A stretch of 64,000 nt of DNA from CAVVJA01 sp963801715 (GTDB lineage Bacteria; Actinomycetota; Actinomycetes; Mycobacteriales; Jatrophihabitantaceae). The DNA lies in contig CAWDGB010000001.1 in assembly GCA_963801715.1 (NCBI GenBank), forward strand, positions 1 through 64,000, in the 5' to 3' direction. Below are positions 17,351 to 26,657 of the stretch, piece by piece. The number at the start of each line of letters is the position of its first letter. The stretch's first letter is position 1. Below the pieces are notes generated by a model. That model was not told the origin of the DNA. It did no database searches and saw only the letters and a list, made by a program, of their open reading frames with translations. A program made the position numbers and the translations under genes.

Positions 17351-18811
17351 TCAGGCCGGCGACTCGGTCCTGTCACCGGCCCACTGGGTGTGGAACACGC
17401 CGTCTCGGTCGACCCGGCGATAGGTGTGTGCGCCGAAGTTGTCGCGCAGGCCTTGGATAAGCGCGGCCGGCAACCGTTCCCGCCGGAGCCCGTCGAAGTA
17501 CGCCAACGAAGACGAGAAGGCCGGCGTGGGTACACCAGCCCGAGCGGCATCGGCCACAACGCGACGCCAACTTGCCACGCCACCGGAGAGCGCACCCGCG
17601 AAGTACGGCGCGACGAGCAGAGATGGGAGGGCCGGATCCTTGTCGTATGCCTCACGAATCCGATCGAGGAACCGCGCCCGAATGATGCAGCCGCCCCGCC
17701 AGATGGTTGCCATCGCACCTCGGTCGATGTTCCAGTCGTATTCATCGCTTCCGGCGGCGATGTGGTCGAACCCCTGGGCGTAGGCGACGACCTTCGAGGC
17801 GTACAGAGCTCTGCGCACGTCCTCGATGAACGTGTCGCGGTCGTCCACGACCCAGGGCTCCGCGCCGCCGTCCGCAAAGGTGGCTCGCGCGGCCGCACGC
17901 TGGTCCGCGTGGCCGGACAGTGAGCGGGCGAAGGTCGCCTCCGCGATCCCGGTGATCGGTACTCCGAGGTCGAGTGCACTTTGCACCGTCCATCGGCCGG
18001 TTCCCTTCTGTTCCGCCTGGTCCAGCACGATGTCGACGAAGGGCCGACCCGTTGCGGCGTCGACATGACCGAGCACGTCGGCAGTGATCTCGATGAGGAA
18101 GGACTCCAGATCACCGTCGTTCCAGGTGCGGAAAATGTCGGCAATCTCAGCGGGGTCCGTCGCTAAGCCGGTACGCAGCAAGTCGTAGGCCTCCGCGATC
18201 AGCTGCATGTCCGCGTACTCGATGCCGTTGTGCACCATCTTGACGAAATGACCCGCACCATCCGGACCGACGTGAACGCAACACGGGGTTCCGTCCACCT
18301 GCGCCGCGATCGACTCGAACATCGGTCCCAGCTTCTGATAGGACTCCGCCGAGCCGCCCGGCATGATGCTCGGACCGAGCAGCGCACCCTCCTCACCGCC
18401 CGATACCCCGGTACCGACGAAGTGCAGGCCCTGGCTCCGCAGCGCCGCCTCACGTCGGCGGGTGTCGGCGAAGTGCGCATTCCCGCAATCGATCACGATG
18501 TCACCCGACTCCATCAACGGAGACAACTCGTCGATCACAGCGTCCGTCGGCCCGCCGGCCTGCACCATGATGATCACGGCACGGGGTCGCTCCAGCGACG
18601 CGACGAAATCCGGCAACGATTCGCTCGGCACGAAGTGACCTTCATCACCATGTTCCGCAACCAGGCTGCGGGTTCGCGCTGATGTTCGGTTGTGCAGTGC
18701 AACGACGAAACCATGGCGGGCTAGATTGCGAGCCAGATTTCGGCCCATCACCGCCAGCCCAGTCACCCCGATCTGAGCCTGTACCCCTTTTGTACCGTTT
18801 TGACTGGTCAT
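17351..18811 (-). CDS. gnd: 6-phosphogluconate dehydrogenase, decarboxylating
   Basis: A 486-residue enzyme of the oxidative pentose phosphate pathway, converting 6-phosphogluconate to ribulose 5-phosphate and CO2 with NADP. The Rossmann loop is IGVTGLAVMGRNLARNLARH, then HNRTSAR. The substrate motif GTGVSGGEEGALLGPSIMPG and the catalytic FVKMVHNGIEYADMQLI (lysine and HNGIEY) are intact. The C-terminal helix carries RDNFGAHTYRRVD. This is the long, homodimeric form. I chose the ATG at 18811 with GAGG upstream; a GTG at 18826 is an alternative. The gene is convergent with prpE. Confidence 0.95.
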   Translation of the reverse strand: MTSQNGTKGVQAQIGVTGLAVMGRNLARNLARHGFVVALHNRTSARTRSLVAEHGDEGHFVPSESLPDFVASLERPRAVIIMVQAGGPTDAVIDELSPLMESGDIVIDCGNAHFADTRRREAALRSQGLHFVGTGVSGGEEGALLGPSIMPGGSAESYQKLGPMFESIAAQVDGTPCCVHVGPDGAGHFVKMVHNGIEYADMQLIAEAYDLLRTGLATDPAEIADIFRTWNDGDLESFLIEITADVLGHVDAATGRPFVDIVLDQAEQKGTGRWTVQSALDLGVPITGIAEATFARSLSGHADQRAAARATFADGGAEPWVVDDRDTFIEDVRRALYASKVVAYAQGFDHIAAGSDEYDWNIDRGAMATIWRGGCIIRARFLDRIREAYDKDPALPSLLVAPYFAGALSGGVASWRRVVADAARAGVPTPAFSSSLAYFDGLRRERLPAALIQGLRDNFGAHTYRRVDRDGVFHTQWAGDRTESPA

Positions 18812-18968
18812 TTTCGCCAACCTCACGCTCGCCGGATGCCGCCGGGTCGGAGATTATCGCGCCGAGTGGCCGGCACGTGGACCGATGAGCCCCACGTCAA
18901 CGCGACGGCTGAACACGCGCTGAGCGGAAGCCAGGTACCACGGGAATGCAGGAGACAGGGATGAGATT

Positions 18969-19820
18969 ATGACGGACGTGGCAGTGCGCTTCAACGCGTC
19001 CGTGGTGAGCGCGGCCCCCACGGGGCCGCGTTTTCGTGGTTTGTTCCCCGGCCAGCTGCTCCGCTATCGCCGCCCCGTTCTCTGGCAAGAGCTGGTGTTG
19101 GTCGGCATCGGCTACTACCTCTACCGCGAGGCGCGCAACCTCGTTCCGAACCAGCCAAGCATCGCGTACCGGCACGGCAACAGCGTGCAATGGTTGCAGG
19201 AGCACCTGCATCTGGACTTCGAACTGTCGGTCAACCGGTTCGTGAGCGGCATCTCCTGGTTAGCCCAGGTGATGAACTACTACTACGCGACGCTGCACTT
19301 CGTCGTGACCGTCGGGGTTCTCACCTGGCTGTTCGTAGCCCGTAAGCGGGTGTATCGGGGCTTGCGTACGGCATTGTTCGCGCTGACCCTGGTAGCCCTC
19401 GTCGGATTCTTCGTCTATCCACTGGCTCCGCCACGATTGCTTCCGGCGTACGGCTACATCGACACCTTAGCGACATATCACACCTGGGGTTCACTCGCCG
19501 ACCCGAACATCGCCGTGCACACCAACCAGTTCGCCGCGATGCCGAGCCTGCACATCGGATGGGCGTTGTGGAGCGCGATCGCGGTGATCTACACGACTCG
19601 CAAGTGGTGGGCGCGCACGCTAGCCGCGCTGTATCCGGTGGCCACCCTGCTCGTCATCGTGGGCACGGCGAACCACTTCGTCATCGATGCCGTCGCCGGG
19701 GCCGCTGTCGTCGGCGTCGGCTTTGGAATTCAGTACCTCATGTCGGGACGACCAGCTCACGTTCCGGCTCCTTCACCCGCGGTCGAGACCGACCTCGACG
19801 AAGAGCTCGTCGAGCGATAG
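18969..19820 (+). CDS. PAP2-family membrane phosphatase / inositolphosphotransferase-like
   Basis: A 283-residue integral membrane protein with about six hydrophobic helices. The phosphatase-type motifs are MPSLHIGWAL (motif 2, histidine) and GTANHFVIDAVAGA (motif 3, histidine-aspartate), the pattern of PAP2_3 proteins such as inositol phosphorylceramide synthase homologues; the first motif before YPLAPPRLLP is weakly conserved. It probably removes or transfers a phosphate or phospho-alcohol head group of a membrane lipid. The gene starts 157 bp from gnd, divergently. Its 3' end overlaps the 3' end of glnE on the other strand by 64 bases. Confidence 0.8.
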   Translation: MTDVAVRFNASVVSAAPTGPRFRGLFPGQLLRYRRPVLWQELVLVGIGYYLYREARNLVPNQPSIAYRHGNSVQWLQEHLHLDFELSVNRFVSGISWLAQVMNYYYATLHFVVTVGVLTWLFVARKRVYRGLRTALFALTLVALVGFFVYPLAPPRLLPAYGYIDTLATYHTWGSLADPNIAVHTNQFAAMPSLHIGWALWSAIAVIYTTRKWWARTLAALYPVATLLVIVGTANHFVIDAVAGAAVVGVGFGIQYLMSGRPAHVPAPSPAVETDLDEELVER

Positions 19821-22800
19821 AAGACACGCTCGACGACCCGTCGGGCGCGGCGAGCCACCCGGCGGTAGTCGTCGACGAGCTGTCCGGGGTCGAATCCGGC
19901 CGGGTAACCGAGCGCGCGGCCCACGGCAACCAAGGCGACGCCCTGCGAGGGCAGCTGGTCGTCGGACCGGTCGCGGACGAGCATCACCGCGTTGCGCGCA
20001 TGGCTTGCCAGCTGCCATGCCTCGGCGAGCGCGTCGGCGTCCTCTGGATAGAACAATCCGGCGTCACGGGCCGCCCGAAGCGCGTCGAGGGTCCGGGGCG
20101 TACGCAGCTCGGAAATCGCCTTTCCGTGCGCCAGCTGTAGCAACTGCACCGTCCACTCGATATCGGCTAGGCCCCCCCGACCGAGCTTCAAGTGCGTTGA
20201 GGCATCCGCACCGCGCGGGAGCCGCTCAGTGTCGATGCGGCTCTTCAGCCGCCGAATCTCGGCGCGATCCTCGGCGCTGAGTCCGGCGACTGGGTAGCGC
20301 ACCGGATCGATCAGCGCGGTGAACCGCTCCCCCAACCCGACGTCGCCCACTGCGAACCGGGCGCGCAGCAGCGCCTGCGCCTCCCAGGCCGATGACCAGC
20401 GCGCGTAATAGCCGGCGTAGGAGGCGAGCGACCGGACGAGCGGGCCGCTGCGCCCCTCGGGCCGCAGGTTCGCATCGACACCCAGCGGCGGGTCGCCGCT
20501 CGGTACCGAGAGGAGGCTACGCATCCGCTCCGCGATGTCGTGTGCTATTCGCGCGGCGGCTTCGTCGGGTAGGTCTGGATCCCGCGACTCGTAGACGAAC
20601 ATGACGTCGGCATCGGAACCGTAGCCGGCCTCGCAGCCGCCGAGGCGGCCCATCGCGATCACGGCGAAGTCGATCGGCAGCGTGTTGACGTCGAGGTCCC
20701 GAGCCACCGATCGCCGAGCCACGTGCAGCGCGGCGTCCAATGTCGCCTCGATGATCCGGCTGATGGCGAGCCCCGTTTCCGCAACCGTCAGCCGCCCCAG
20801 GAGATCCGCGAACGCAGTCCGCAAGAGCTCCTGGCGTCGCAGGCCGCGGACCACCTGTACGGCATCGGTGTCGCCGTCCTGCCGGTTGGCGGCGTCGACC
20901 ATCACCGCGCGCAGCTCCGCGTCGCCACGAGGTGACAGGCCAGCGTCGTCGGCGAGCAGCTGCAACGCCTCGGGTGCCCGTTCGAGCATCTCGGAGACGT
21001 ACCGGCTCGTGCCGAGCAGGTACGCCAGCCGAGACGCGACCTGCCCCTCGTCGCGCAGCAGCCGCAGGAACCAGGGCGTGGAGCCGAGCTCGTCGGACAC
21101 CCGGCGGTAGGCGAGCAGACCGGCGTCGGGGTCCGGGGCATCGGCGAAGTCACTCAGCATGACCGGAAGCAGGGTCCGCTGCAGGATGGCGCGGCGGCTC
21201 AGGCCGGCCGTCAATGCCTCGATGTGCCGAAGTGCCTGGTCTGGATCGACGAACCCGAGTGCCGCGAGCCGCCGGCGCGCCTCGACCGGGGTCAGGCGCA
21301 GCGCCTCGGTCGGGACACGAGCCACCGCCTCCAGGAGCGGCCGGTAGAACAACTTCTCGTGCAGTCGGCGGACCTCGCGTCCGTGCAGCGCCCATTCCGC
21401 CTGGAAGACCTCTCGCGCATCTCCGCGAGCGTCCGGGCGGTAGCCCATCGCGCGAGCGAGCCGCTGCAACTCAGCTGGTTGCTCGGGCACGATGTGGGTC
21501 CGGCGCAGCCGGCGCAACTGCACGCGGTGCTCCGTCGCCCGGAGGAAGCTGTACGCGTCGGCGAGACTCACCGCGTCGTCGCGGCCGACGTAACCTCCGT
21601 CGCGCAGGCGGGCCAGCGCGGGAAGCGTCCCGCTCTCGCGCAGCGTCTCGTCACCTCGGCCGTGGACCAGTTGCAGCAGCTGCACCGCGAACTCGACGTC
21701 ACGCAAGCCGCCGGGCCCGAGCTTGAGCTCCCGGTCCGCGATGGCCGGCGGCACATGGGCGAGCACCCGGCGACGCATGGCCCGAACATCGCCGACGAAG
21801 TCCGTGCGTTCGGCGGCGGACCAGACGATGGGGGCCAGGGTGTGGACATAGCGCTCGCCGAGTTCCGGGTCGCCCGCGACCGGGCGCATCTTCAGCAGGG
21901 CCTGGAACTCCCAGGTGCTAGCCCACCGGGCGTAGTAGGCGGCATGGCTGGCCAGGGTGCGCACGAGCGGGCCGTTCTTACCTTCGGGTCGCAGGTTGGC
22001 ATCGACTTCCCAGGCGACGGCGCGGCAGATGCGCATCGTTGCTGACGCGAGGCCGGTTGCGACGCCCAGCGCGGCCTCGGTGCCGGCGTCCGTCGTCGCC
22101 GCAACCGCTGGTTCGGCGACAAAGATCACATCGACGTCGGACACGTAGTTCAGCTCGCGTCCCCCGGCCTTGCCCATCGCGATGATGGCCAAGCGGCAGG
22201 GCGCCGCGTCCGGTGTCAGGTCGTACGCGGCAATCGCCAGAGCTGTCTGCAAGGTATGGCCGGCGAGATCCGCGAGCGCCTCGGTGACCGCCGGCAAGCT
22301 CAGGTTACCGGCCATGTCGCGACCCGCGATATCGGCCAGCTCCCGCCGGTACGCGACCCGGAGCTGCGCCACCGCCTCGGCGCCGCCCAGTCGGGCCCGG
22401 CTCCCGCCGCTTCCCGTGACCGGATCGGTCACGTCAGCGCCTACGGCATCCGCCAGCCGTCGCGCGACGCCGTCCGCGTCGTAGTCGCCGGCCAACATGA
22501 CGTGCCAGTGATCCGGATAGGCCACCAGATGCGCGCTCAGCTCGATCGAGGCACCGAGCAGGTTGATCAGGCGGGAACGCACCTGGCCGCTCGTCTCGAG
22601 TGCGCCGCGCAGCAGTTGGACGTCGTCTCCCACGGCCCGAGCCAGGTCTGCCAGTGCGTTCAGGGCGAGATCGGGGTCGGACGCTCGGCCGAGTGCAGCG
22701 ATGACTGCAGCGGCGCCCGGACCCGCCGGCGCGCCCGCTTCGCCGTCCCACCAGGACAGTGGCGGCACGGCCAACACTGCGGCCGCGCGGTCCGGGTCCA

Positions 22801-22879
22801 CGAACCCCAGCCGCGCCAGCCGCTGGTTCATCCGCCCGGGGGGCGAGACTCGATCCGCCCGGTCGTCGGCCACCGTCAT
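19757..22879 (-). CDS. glnE: Bifunctional glutamine-synthetase adenylyltransferase/deadenylase
   Basis: A 1040-residue protein that adenylylates and deadenylylates glutamine synthetase GlnA in response to nitrogen status. It has two nucleotidyltransferase domains: the N-terminal deadenylase with GGRELNYVSDVDVIFV and the C-terminal transferase with GGCEAGYGSDADVMFVYE, each having the G-x-D-x-D type catalytic aspartates. Both are followed by the NLRPEGKNGPLVRTL / NLRPEGRSGPLVRSL loop and a helical GlnD-PII regulatory domain with GRGGLADIEWTVQLLQLAHG. The ATG at 22879 overlaps the stop of the upstream amidotransferase gene (ATGA). The frame stays open well beyond this start inside that gene, which is a coincidence. 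The 3' end overlaps the PAP2 gene. Confidence 0.95.
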   Translation of the reverse strand: MTVADDRADRVSPPGRMNQRLARLGFVDPDRAAAVLAVPPLSWWDGEAGAPAGPGAAAVIAALGRASDPDLALNALADLARAVGDDVQLLRGALETSGQVRSRLINLLGASIELSAHLVAYPDHWHVMLAGDYDADGVARRLADAVGADVTDPVTGSGGSRARLGGAEAVAQLRVAYRRELADIAGRDMAGNLSLPAVTEALADLAGHTLQTALAIAAYDLTPDAAPCRLAIIAMGKAGGRELNYVSDVDVIFVAEPAVAATTDAGTEAALGVATGLASATMRICRAVAWEVDANLRPEGKNGPLVRTLASHAAYYARWASTWEFQALLKMRPVAGDPELGERYVHTLAPIVWSAAERTDFVGDVRAMRRRVLAHVPPAIADRELKLGPGGLRDVEFAVQLLQLVHGRGDETLRESGTLPALARLRDGGYVGRDDAVSLADAYSFLRATEHRVQLRRLRRTHIVPEQPAELQRLARAMGYRPDARGDAREVFQAEWALHGREVRRLHEKLFYRPLLEAVARVPTEALRLTPVEARRRLAALGFVDPDQALRHIEALTAGLSRRAILQRTLLPVMLSDFADAPDPDAGLLAYRRVSDELGSTPWFLRLLRDEGQVASRLAYLLGTSRYVSEMLERAPEALQLLADDAGLSPRGDAELRAVMVDAANRQDGDTDAVQVVRGLRRQELLRTAFADLLGRLTVAETGLAISRIIEATLDAALHVARRSVARDLDVNTLPIDFAVIAMGRLGGCEAGYGSDADVMFVYESRDPDLPDEAAARIAHDIAERMRSLLSVPSGDPPLGVDANLRPEGRSGPLVRSLASYAGYYARWSSAWEAQALLRARFAVGDVGLGERFTALIDPVRYPVAGLSAEDRAEIRRLKSRIDTERLPRGADASTHLKLGRGGLADIEWTVQLLQLAHGKAISELRTPRTLDALRAARDAGLFYPEDADALAEAWQLASHARNAVMLVRDRSDDQLPSQGVALVAVGRALGYPAGFDPGQLVDDYRRVARRARRVVERVFYRSTSSSSRSVSTAGEGAGT

Positions 22880-23751
22880 GGAGCGTCGGGCGCGGTGCTC
22901 TCCGGCCACGGGAGCGCCGTCGTATGGGGATCGCCGCGCACCGCCTGCATCTGGGCGGCGAGCGCAGCTTTGATCTCCGCCGGGTCGGTGATCGGCTCGG
23001 CCGTAGTCTGCCGCAGGATCCGGGCCGGCCGGACCGATTCCGGGTCGCGGACTATTCCGGCGAACGCGGCGGCGAACGGCTGCCACACAGCGGCAACGTC
23101 GGAATGGACCAGGTCGACGCGGTCGAGCAGGGCCGGCACGTCGTAATCGGCGAGCTCCGCTGCGTTCGCCGCTGCCCATCGGCGCACGCCAGCGGGGGTC
23201 GTCTCGATGTGGAATTGGATGCCCCACGCAAGGCGCCCTATCCGAAAGGCCTGAACCTCGGCGCCCGGTGATGCCGCCAGCAGCACGGCACCGGGCGGCA
23301 GCTCGAGCACTGCGTCCCGGTGCCACTCGATGACGTCGGGGGTAATCGGCAGTGGCCCGAACAGTGGATCGCTCGACGCAGCGGCCCGCTTGGCGATGAG
23401 TTGCGCGCCGACCTGCAGGCCGAGCGGATTCGGGCCTACTCGTCCTCCGGTGGCCAGTGCCAGCAGCTGATGGCCGAGGCAGACGCCGAGCGTGGGTATT
23501 TCGGTGGCGACGGCCTCCGCGAGTAACGCCCGCTCGGCTGGCAGCCACGGCGCAACATCGTCGGCGTCGGCGCTCATCCGCCCGCCCATGGCGATCAGCC
23601 CGGCGTACCCGGACAGATCGGCGGGTAGTTGGTGGCCGGCAAACGGGCGGGATATCACGAGCGTGACGCCCGCGTCGCGCAGCCACTCTCCGAGCGGTCC
23701 GACCGGATCACGCTCGTCGTTCTCGATGAGCAGGACTGGCGGCGCGGACAC
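22876..23751 (-). CDS. Class I glutamine amidotransferase, GMP synthase-like
   Basis: A stand-alone class I amidotransferase domain of about 290 residues. The nucleophile elbow GVCLGHQLLAL contains the catalytic cysteine, and the His-Glu pair is in WGIQFHIETTP. The oxyanion strand GLIAMGGRMSADAD is present. The opening IENDERDPVGPLGEW is typical of the 'GMP synthase-like' YqeW/GAT subgroup without a synthetase domain. I take the GTG at 23751 as start; GTG at 23796 is possible. It lies between glnA2 and glnE and overlaps glnE by four bases, so the three are probably one nitrogen-related transcription unit. Its natural ammonia acceptor is unknown. Confidence 0.85.
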   Translation of the reverse strand: MSAPPVLLIENDERDPVGPLGEWLRDAGVTLVISRPFAGHQLPADLSGYAGLIAMGGRMSADADDVAPWLPAERALLAEAVATEIPTLGVCLGHQLLALATGGRVGPNPLGLQVGAQLIAKRAAASSDPLFGPLPITPDVIEWHRDAVLELPPGAVLLAASPGAEVQAFRIGRLAWGIQFHIETTPAGVRRWAAANAAELADYDVPALLDRVDLVHSDVAAVWQPFAAAFAGIVRDPESVRPARILRQTTAEPITDPAEIKAALAAQMQAVRGDPHTTALPWPESTAPDAP

Positions 23752-23842
23752 GATGCCAAGCCTACTGAGATGAGCGGTCGATCCGGGGGTCGTCACGTCG
23801 ACCCGGTTGGCGCCGATCTTGGACGTGGAGGTGGCCGCGACA

Positions 23843-25201
23843 CTAGAGCAGTGGCAGGTAACGGCGCAGCTCGAACGGTGTCACCTCGGCCCGGTAGTCA
23901 TTCCACTCGTTGCGCTTGTTGCGCAGGAAGAAGTCGAAGACGTGCTCGCCGAGAGTCGAAGCGACGAGTTCGGAGTCCTCCATTGCCTTCAGCGCGTCGG
24001 CCAGGTTGTGTGGGAGCTCGTCGTATCCGAGCGCGAGTCGCTCGACGTCCGAAAGTGACCACACGTCGTCTTCGGCTCCGGGTGGCAGCTCGTAACCCTC
24101 CTCGACACCCTTCATGCCCGCGGCGAGCAGGACCGCGAAGGCCAGGTACGGGTTACAGGCCGAGTCGAGCGAACGCATCTCGACCCGGGTCGAGTTGGCC
24201 TTGCCCGGCTTGTACATGGGCACCCGGACGAGCGCCGACCGGTTGGCGTGGCCCCAACAGACGTAGGTCGGCGCCTCGACCAGTTCCCCGCGCGCCGCGT
24301 AACCGTACAAACGCTTGTAAGAGTTCACCCACTGGTTCGTGACTGCGGTTATCTCGCGAGCATGGCGCAAGAGGCCGGCGATGAAGGCCCGGGCGGTCTT
24401 GGAGAGGTTGAGTTCGTCGGTCGGGTCGTGGAACGCGTTCCGATCGCCCTCGAACAGCGACAGGTGCGTGTGCATGCCGCTTCCAGGACGGTGCCGGAAC
24501 GGCTTGGGCATGAAGGTGGCGTGGGATCCAACCGAGAGTGCCACCTCTTTGATGACGTGCCGAAACGTCATGATGTTGTCCGCCATTGAGAGCGCGTCGG
24601 CGTAGCGCAGGTCGATCTCCTGCTGCCCGGGCGCGACCTCGTGGTGGCTGAACTCGACGGAAATACCGAGCGCTTCCAGCGTGGTGACGGCGTCGCGCCG
24701 GAAGGTGTGGGTGCTGGGGTGGCTTGTCATGTCGAAGTACCCGCCGGTGTCGACCGGTTGCGGCTCGGTGCCGTCCGACGGGCGGTTCTTCAACAGGAAG
24801 AACTCGATTTCCGGGTGGGTATAGAACGTGAATCCCCGCTCGGCTGCCTTCGACAGCGCCCGGCGGAGCACGTACCGCGGATCGGCCCACGACGGAGACC
24901 CGTCAGGCATGGTGATGTCGCAGAACATGCGAGCCGAGTCTGCCGGCCGGCCCTCAGGCTCGGGCAGGATCTGAAAGGTCGCTGGATCGGGCCGGGCGAG
25001 CATGTCGCTCTCACTGGCCCGGGCGAATCCTTCGATCGCGGAGCCGTCGAAGCCGATACCCTCCTCGAACGCGCCATCCAGTTCCGCCGGGGCGACGGCG
25101 ACGGATTTGAGCGTTCCCAGTACGTCGGTGAACCACAAGCGGACGAAGCGGATCTGCCGCTCCTCGAGGGTGTGCAGGACGAATTCCTGTTGACGGTCCA
25201 C
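23843..25201 (-). CDS. glnA: Glutamine synthetase, GlnA2-like (GS I-alpha)
   Basis: A 452-residue glutamine synthetase, ATP-dependent ligase of ammonia to glutamate or a related compound. The beta-grasp domain reads FVRLWFTDVLGTLKSVAV and the aspartate loop GIGFDGSAIEGF. Metal and substrate motifs are HPEIEFFL, VEFSHHEVAPGQQEIDLRYA, GSGMHTHLSLF and RVEMRSLDSACNPYLAFAV. Where GlnA1 has the KDLYELPPEE adenylylation loop, this one has EEGYELPPGAEDD, so regulation by GlnE is doubtful for this isoenzyme. The pairing with glnE mirrors glnA2-glnE in M. tuberculosis. Some GlnA2-like proteins act on polyamines or other amines, so the acceptor is not certain. Confidence 0.93.
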   Translation of the reverse strand: MDRQQEFVLHTLEERQIRFVRLWFTDVLGTLKSVAVAPAELDGAFEEGIGFDGSAIEGFARASESDMLARPDPATFQILPEPEGRPADSARMFCDITMPDGSPSWADPRYVLRRALSKAAERGFTFYTHPEIEFFLLKNRPSDGTEPQPVDTGGYFDMTSHPSTHTFRRDAVTTLEALGISVEFSHHEVAPGQQEIDLRYADALSMADNIMTFRHVIKEVALSVGSHATFMPKPFRHRPGSGMHTHLSLFEGDRNAFHDPTDELNLSKTARAFIAGLLRHAREITAVTNQWVNSYKRLYGYAARGELVEAPTYVCWGHANRSALVRVPMYKPGKANSTRVEMRSLDSACNPYLAFAVLLAAGMKGVEEGYELPPGAEDDVWSLSDVERLALGYDELPHNLADALKAMEDSELVASTLGEHVFDFFLRNKRNEWNDYRAEVTPFELRRYLPLL

Positions 25202-25298
25202 AGCGCTCCAGTCTTGCGTAGCTTTATTGCGAGCAGGCTAACTCGCGCAGCGCCTGCCCTGGGTCGCGAGGACACGCCCTAAGGTCCGGCGCGGGACA

Positions 25299-26561
25299 CT
25301 AATGCAAGGCGCTACCCGCGAGCCACGTTGCCCACGGGACCGACCAGTCGCCGTTCTGCCAGACTTGCAGGGGCGTCCCGCCGGAGTTCTTCACCACGAC
25401 GGGGTCGCCGATCTGGGCCGTCTTGTAGTACCAATACGCATTGTTGTGGTTGAGGTTGAGGCAGCCATGCGAGACGTCGGTGTTGCCTTGCGCCCAGACC
25501 GTGGCCTCAAGTTCGTGCAGGTACACGCCGTCGGTGCTGATCCGGGTCGCCCAATAGATCGGCTCCTTGTACCCGAGCTTGGAGTTCACCGGCAGGCCGT
25601 AGGTTGACGAATCCATGATCACCGGATTCCCCTGACCGATCACCGTGTAGGTGCCGTTCTGCGTCCAGAACGAGATCGTCTGACCGTTGACGTCGACGCT
25701 CCCGCCCCGGCCCATCGAGGTCGGCATGACCCGCTGCAGCTTGTCGTTGAAGTACACGCTCACGGTGTGGGTGCGGTCATCCGCAATGGATAGGTGCTTG
25801 GCGCCGATCTTGAACGAGACGTACGCGTCGGCTTGGCCGTAGAGGTCTGGCCCGACCTGCACGCCGTAGACGTTGGCCGCCACCGTCACCGTGGTGCCGG
25901 GCTTGTAGAAGGTCCGTGGACGCCAGTGCGTCGTCTGATCGTCGGTCCAATACCAGGACCCAGCGACAGGCGGATTGGTCGTCACCACCAGCGCCTTCTC
26001 GGCATTGGCCTTGTCGGTGATCTGCTCGTCGAAGTGCACGACCGGGACGATGCCCACTCCGTATGTCGCGCCGCTTTTCATCGGCTGGCTTCCGGTCGTG
26101 GTGATGTACGGCATAGTCATGTTGCCCGGGGTCAAGGTCGTGAACTTGTCGCTGCTGGTGACCGGCCGGCCGTCGCCGTTCGCGGCGGTTGCGGTCATCG
26201 TGTAGGTCTTGCCGTAGCCGAGAACCTCAGTCGCGGACCAGGAGTGCCGGTCCGGCGCCATCGCACCGGAGACGACATTTCCGTCGGGGTTGAGGAGCCT
26301 GACGGACGTCAGCTCGCCGTCGAGTGCGGATACCTTGACCGGAGCAGTGGGGTTGACGCCCTGCGATCCAGCCGCGGGACTGAACTGCAGCGCCGCGGCG
26401 GGGGCGGCCGAGGAGGAGGTGGCGGCACTCGAGGACGAATCTGAACTCGAGCTTGTCGGACGATCTGTTGCTGACGGACGTGCTGCGGCCCCGTCCTCCT
26501 TCCGAGAGCACGCCGTAGCGAGCAGCGCCACGATGGCGACGACCGCGCCGACGGTACGCAT
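25299..26561 (-). CDS. L,D-transpeptidase lipoprotein (YkuD) with Ig-like domains
   Basis: A secreted, lipid-anchored peptidoglycan cross-linking enzyme of about 420 residues. The signal peptide MRTVGAVVAIVALLATAC ends in a lipobox (LLATAC), followed by a Ser/Ala-rich linker. Two immunoglobulin-like domains follow (residues about 60-250), then the YkuD catalytic domain with YLHELEATVWAQGNTDVSHG and SHGCLNL, where the cysteine is the nucleophile. The C-terminal GDWSVPWATWLAGSAL is the cap seen in LdtMt2-type enzymes. It would form 3-3 cross-links and resist most penicillins. The start is either the ATG at 26561 or a GTG at 26579. A paralogue lies 97 bp upstream. Confidence 0.9.
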   Translation of the reverse strand: MRTVGAVVAIVALLATACSRKEDGAAARPSATDRPTSSSSDSSSSAATSSSAAPAAALQFSPAAGSQGVNPTAPVKVSALDGELTSVRLLNPDGNVVSGAMAPDRHSWSATEVLGYGKTYTMTATAANGDGRPVTSSDKFTTLTPGNMTMPYITTTGSQPMKSGATYGVGIVPVVHFDEQITDKANAEKALVVTTNPPVAGSWYWTDDQTTHWRPRTFYKPGTTVTVAANVYGVQVGPDLYGQADAYVSFKIGAKHLSIADDRTHTVSVYFNDKLQRVMPTSMGRGGSVDVNGQTISFWTQNGTYTVIGQGNPVIMDSSTYGLPVNSKLGYKEPIYWATRISTDGVYLHELEATVWAQGNTDVSHGCLNLNHNNAYWYYKTAQIGDPVVVKNSGGTPLQVWQNGDWSVPWATWLAGSALH

Positions 26562-26657
26562 GCGGTTCAGAACATCCACCCCCTTGCCAGGCCCCTGCGG
26601 CCCAGCCCTTCCCGCGTCATTCTCCCTTGTTGGCCTTGCTTTCGCGTTCCCGCTCAC

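Noticed and set aside
22880..23686. N-terminal extension of glnE by about 270 residues
   Set aside because: The extension lies within the amidotransferase gene and has no GlnE similarity; the ATGA overlap at 22879 gives a normal start.
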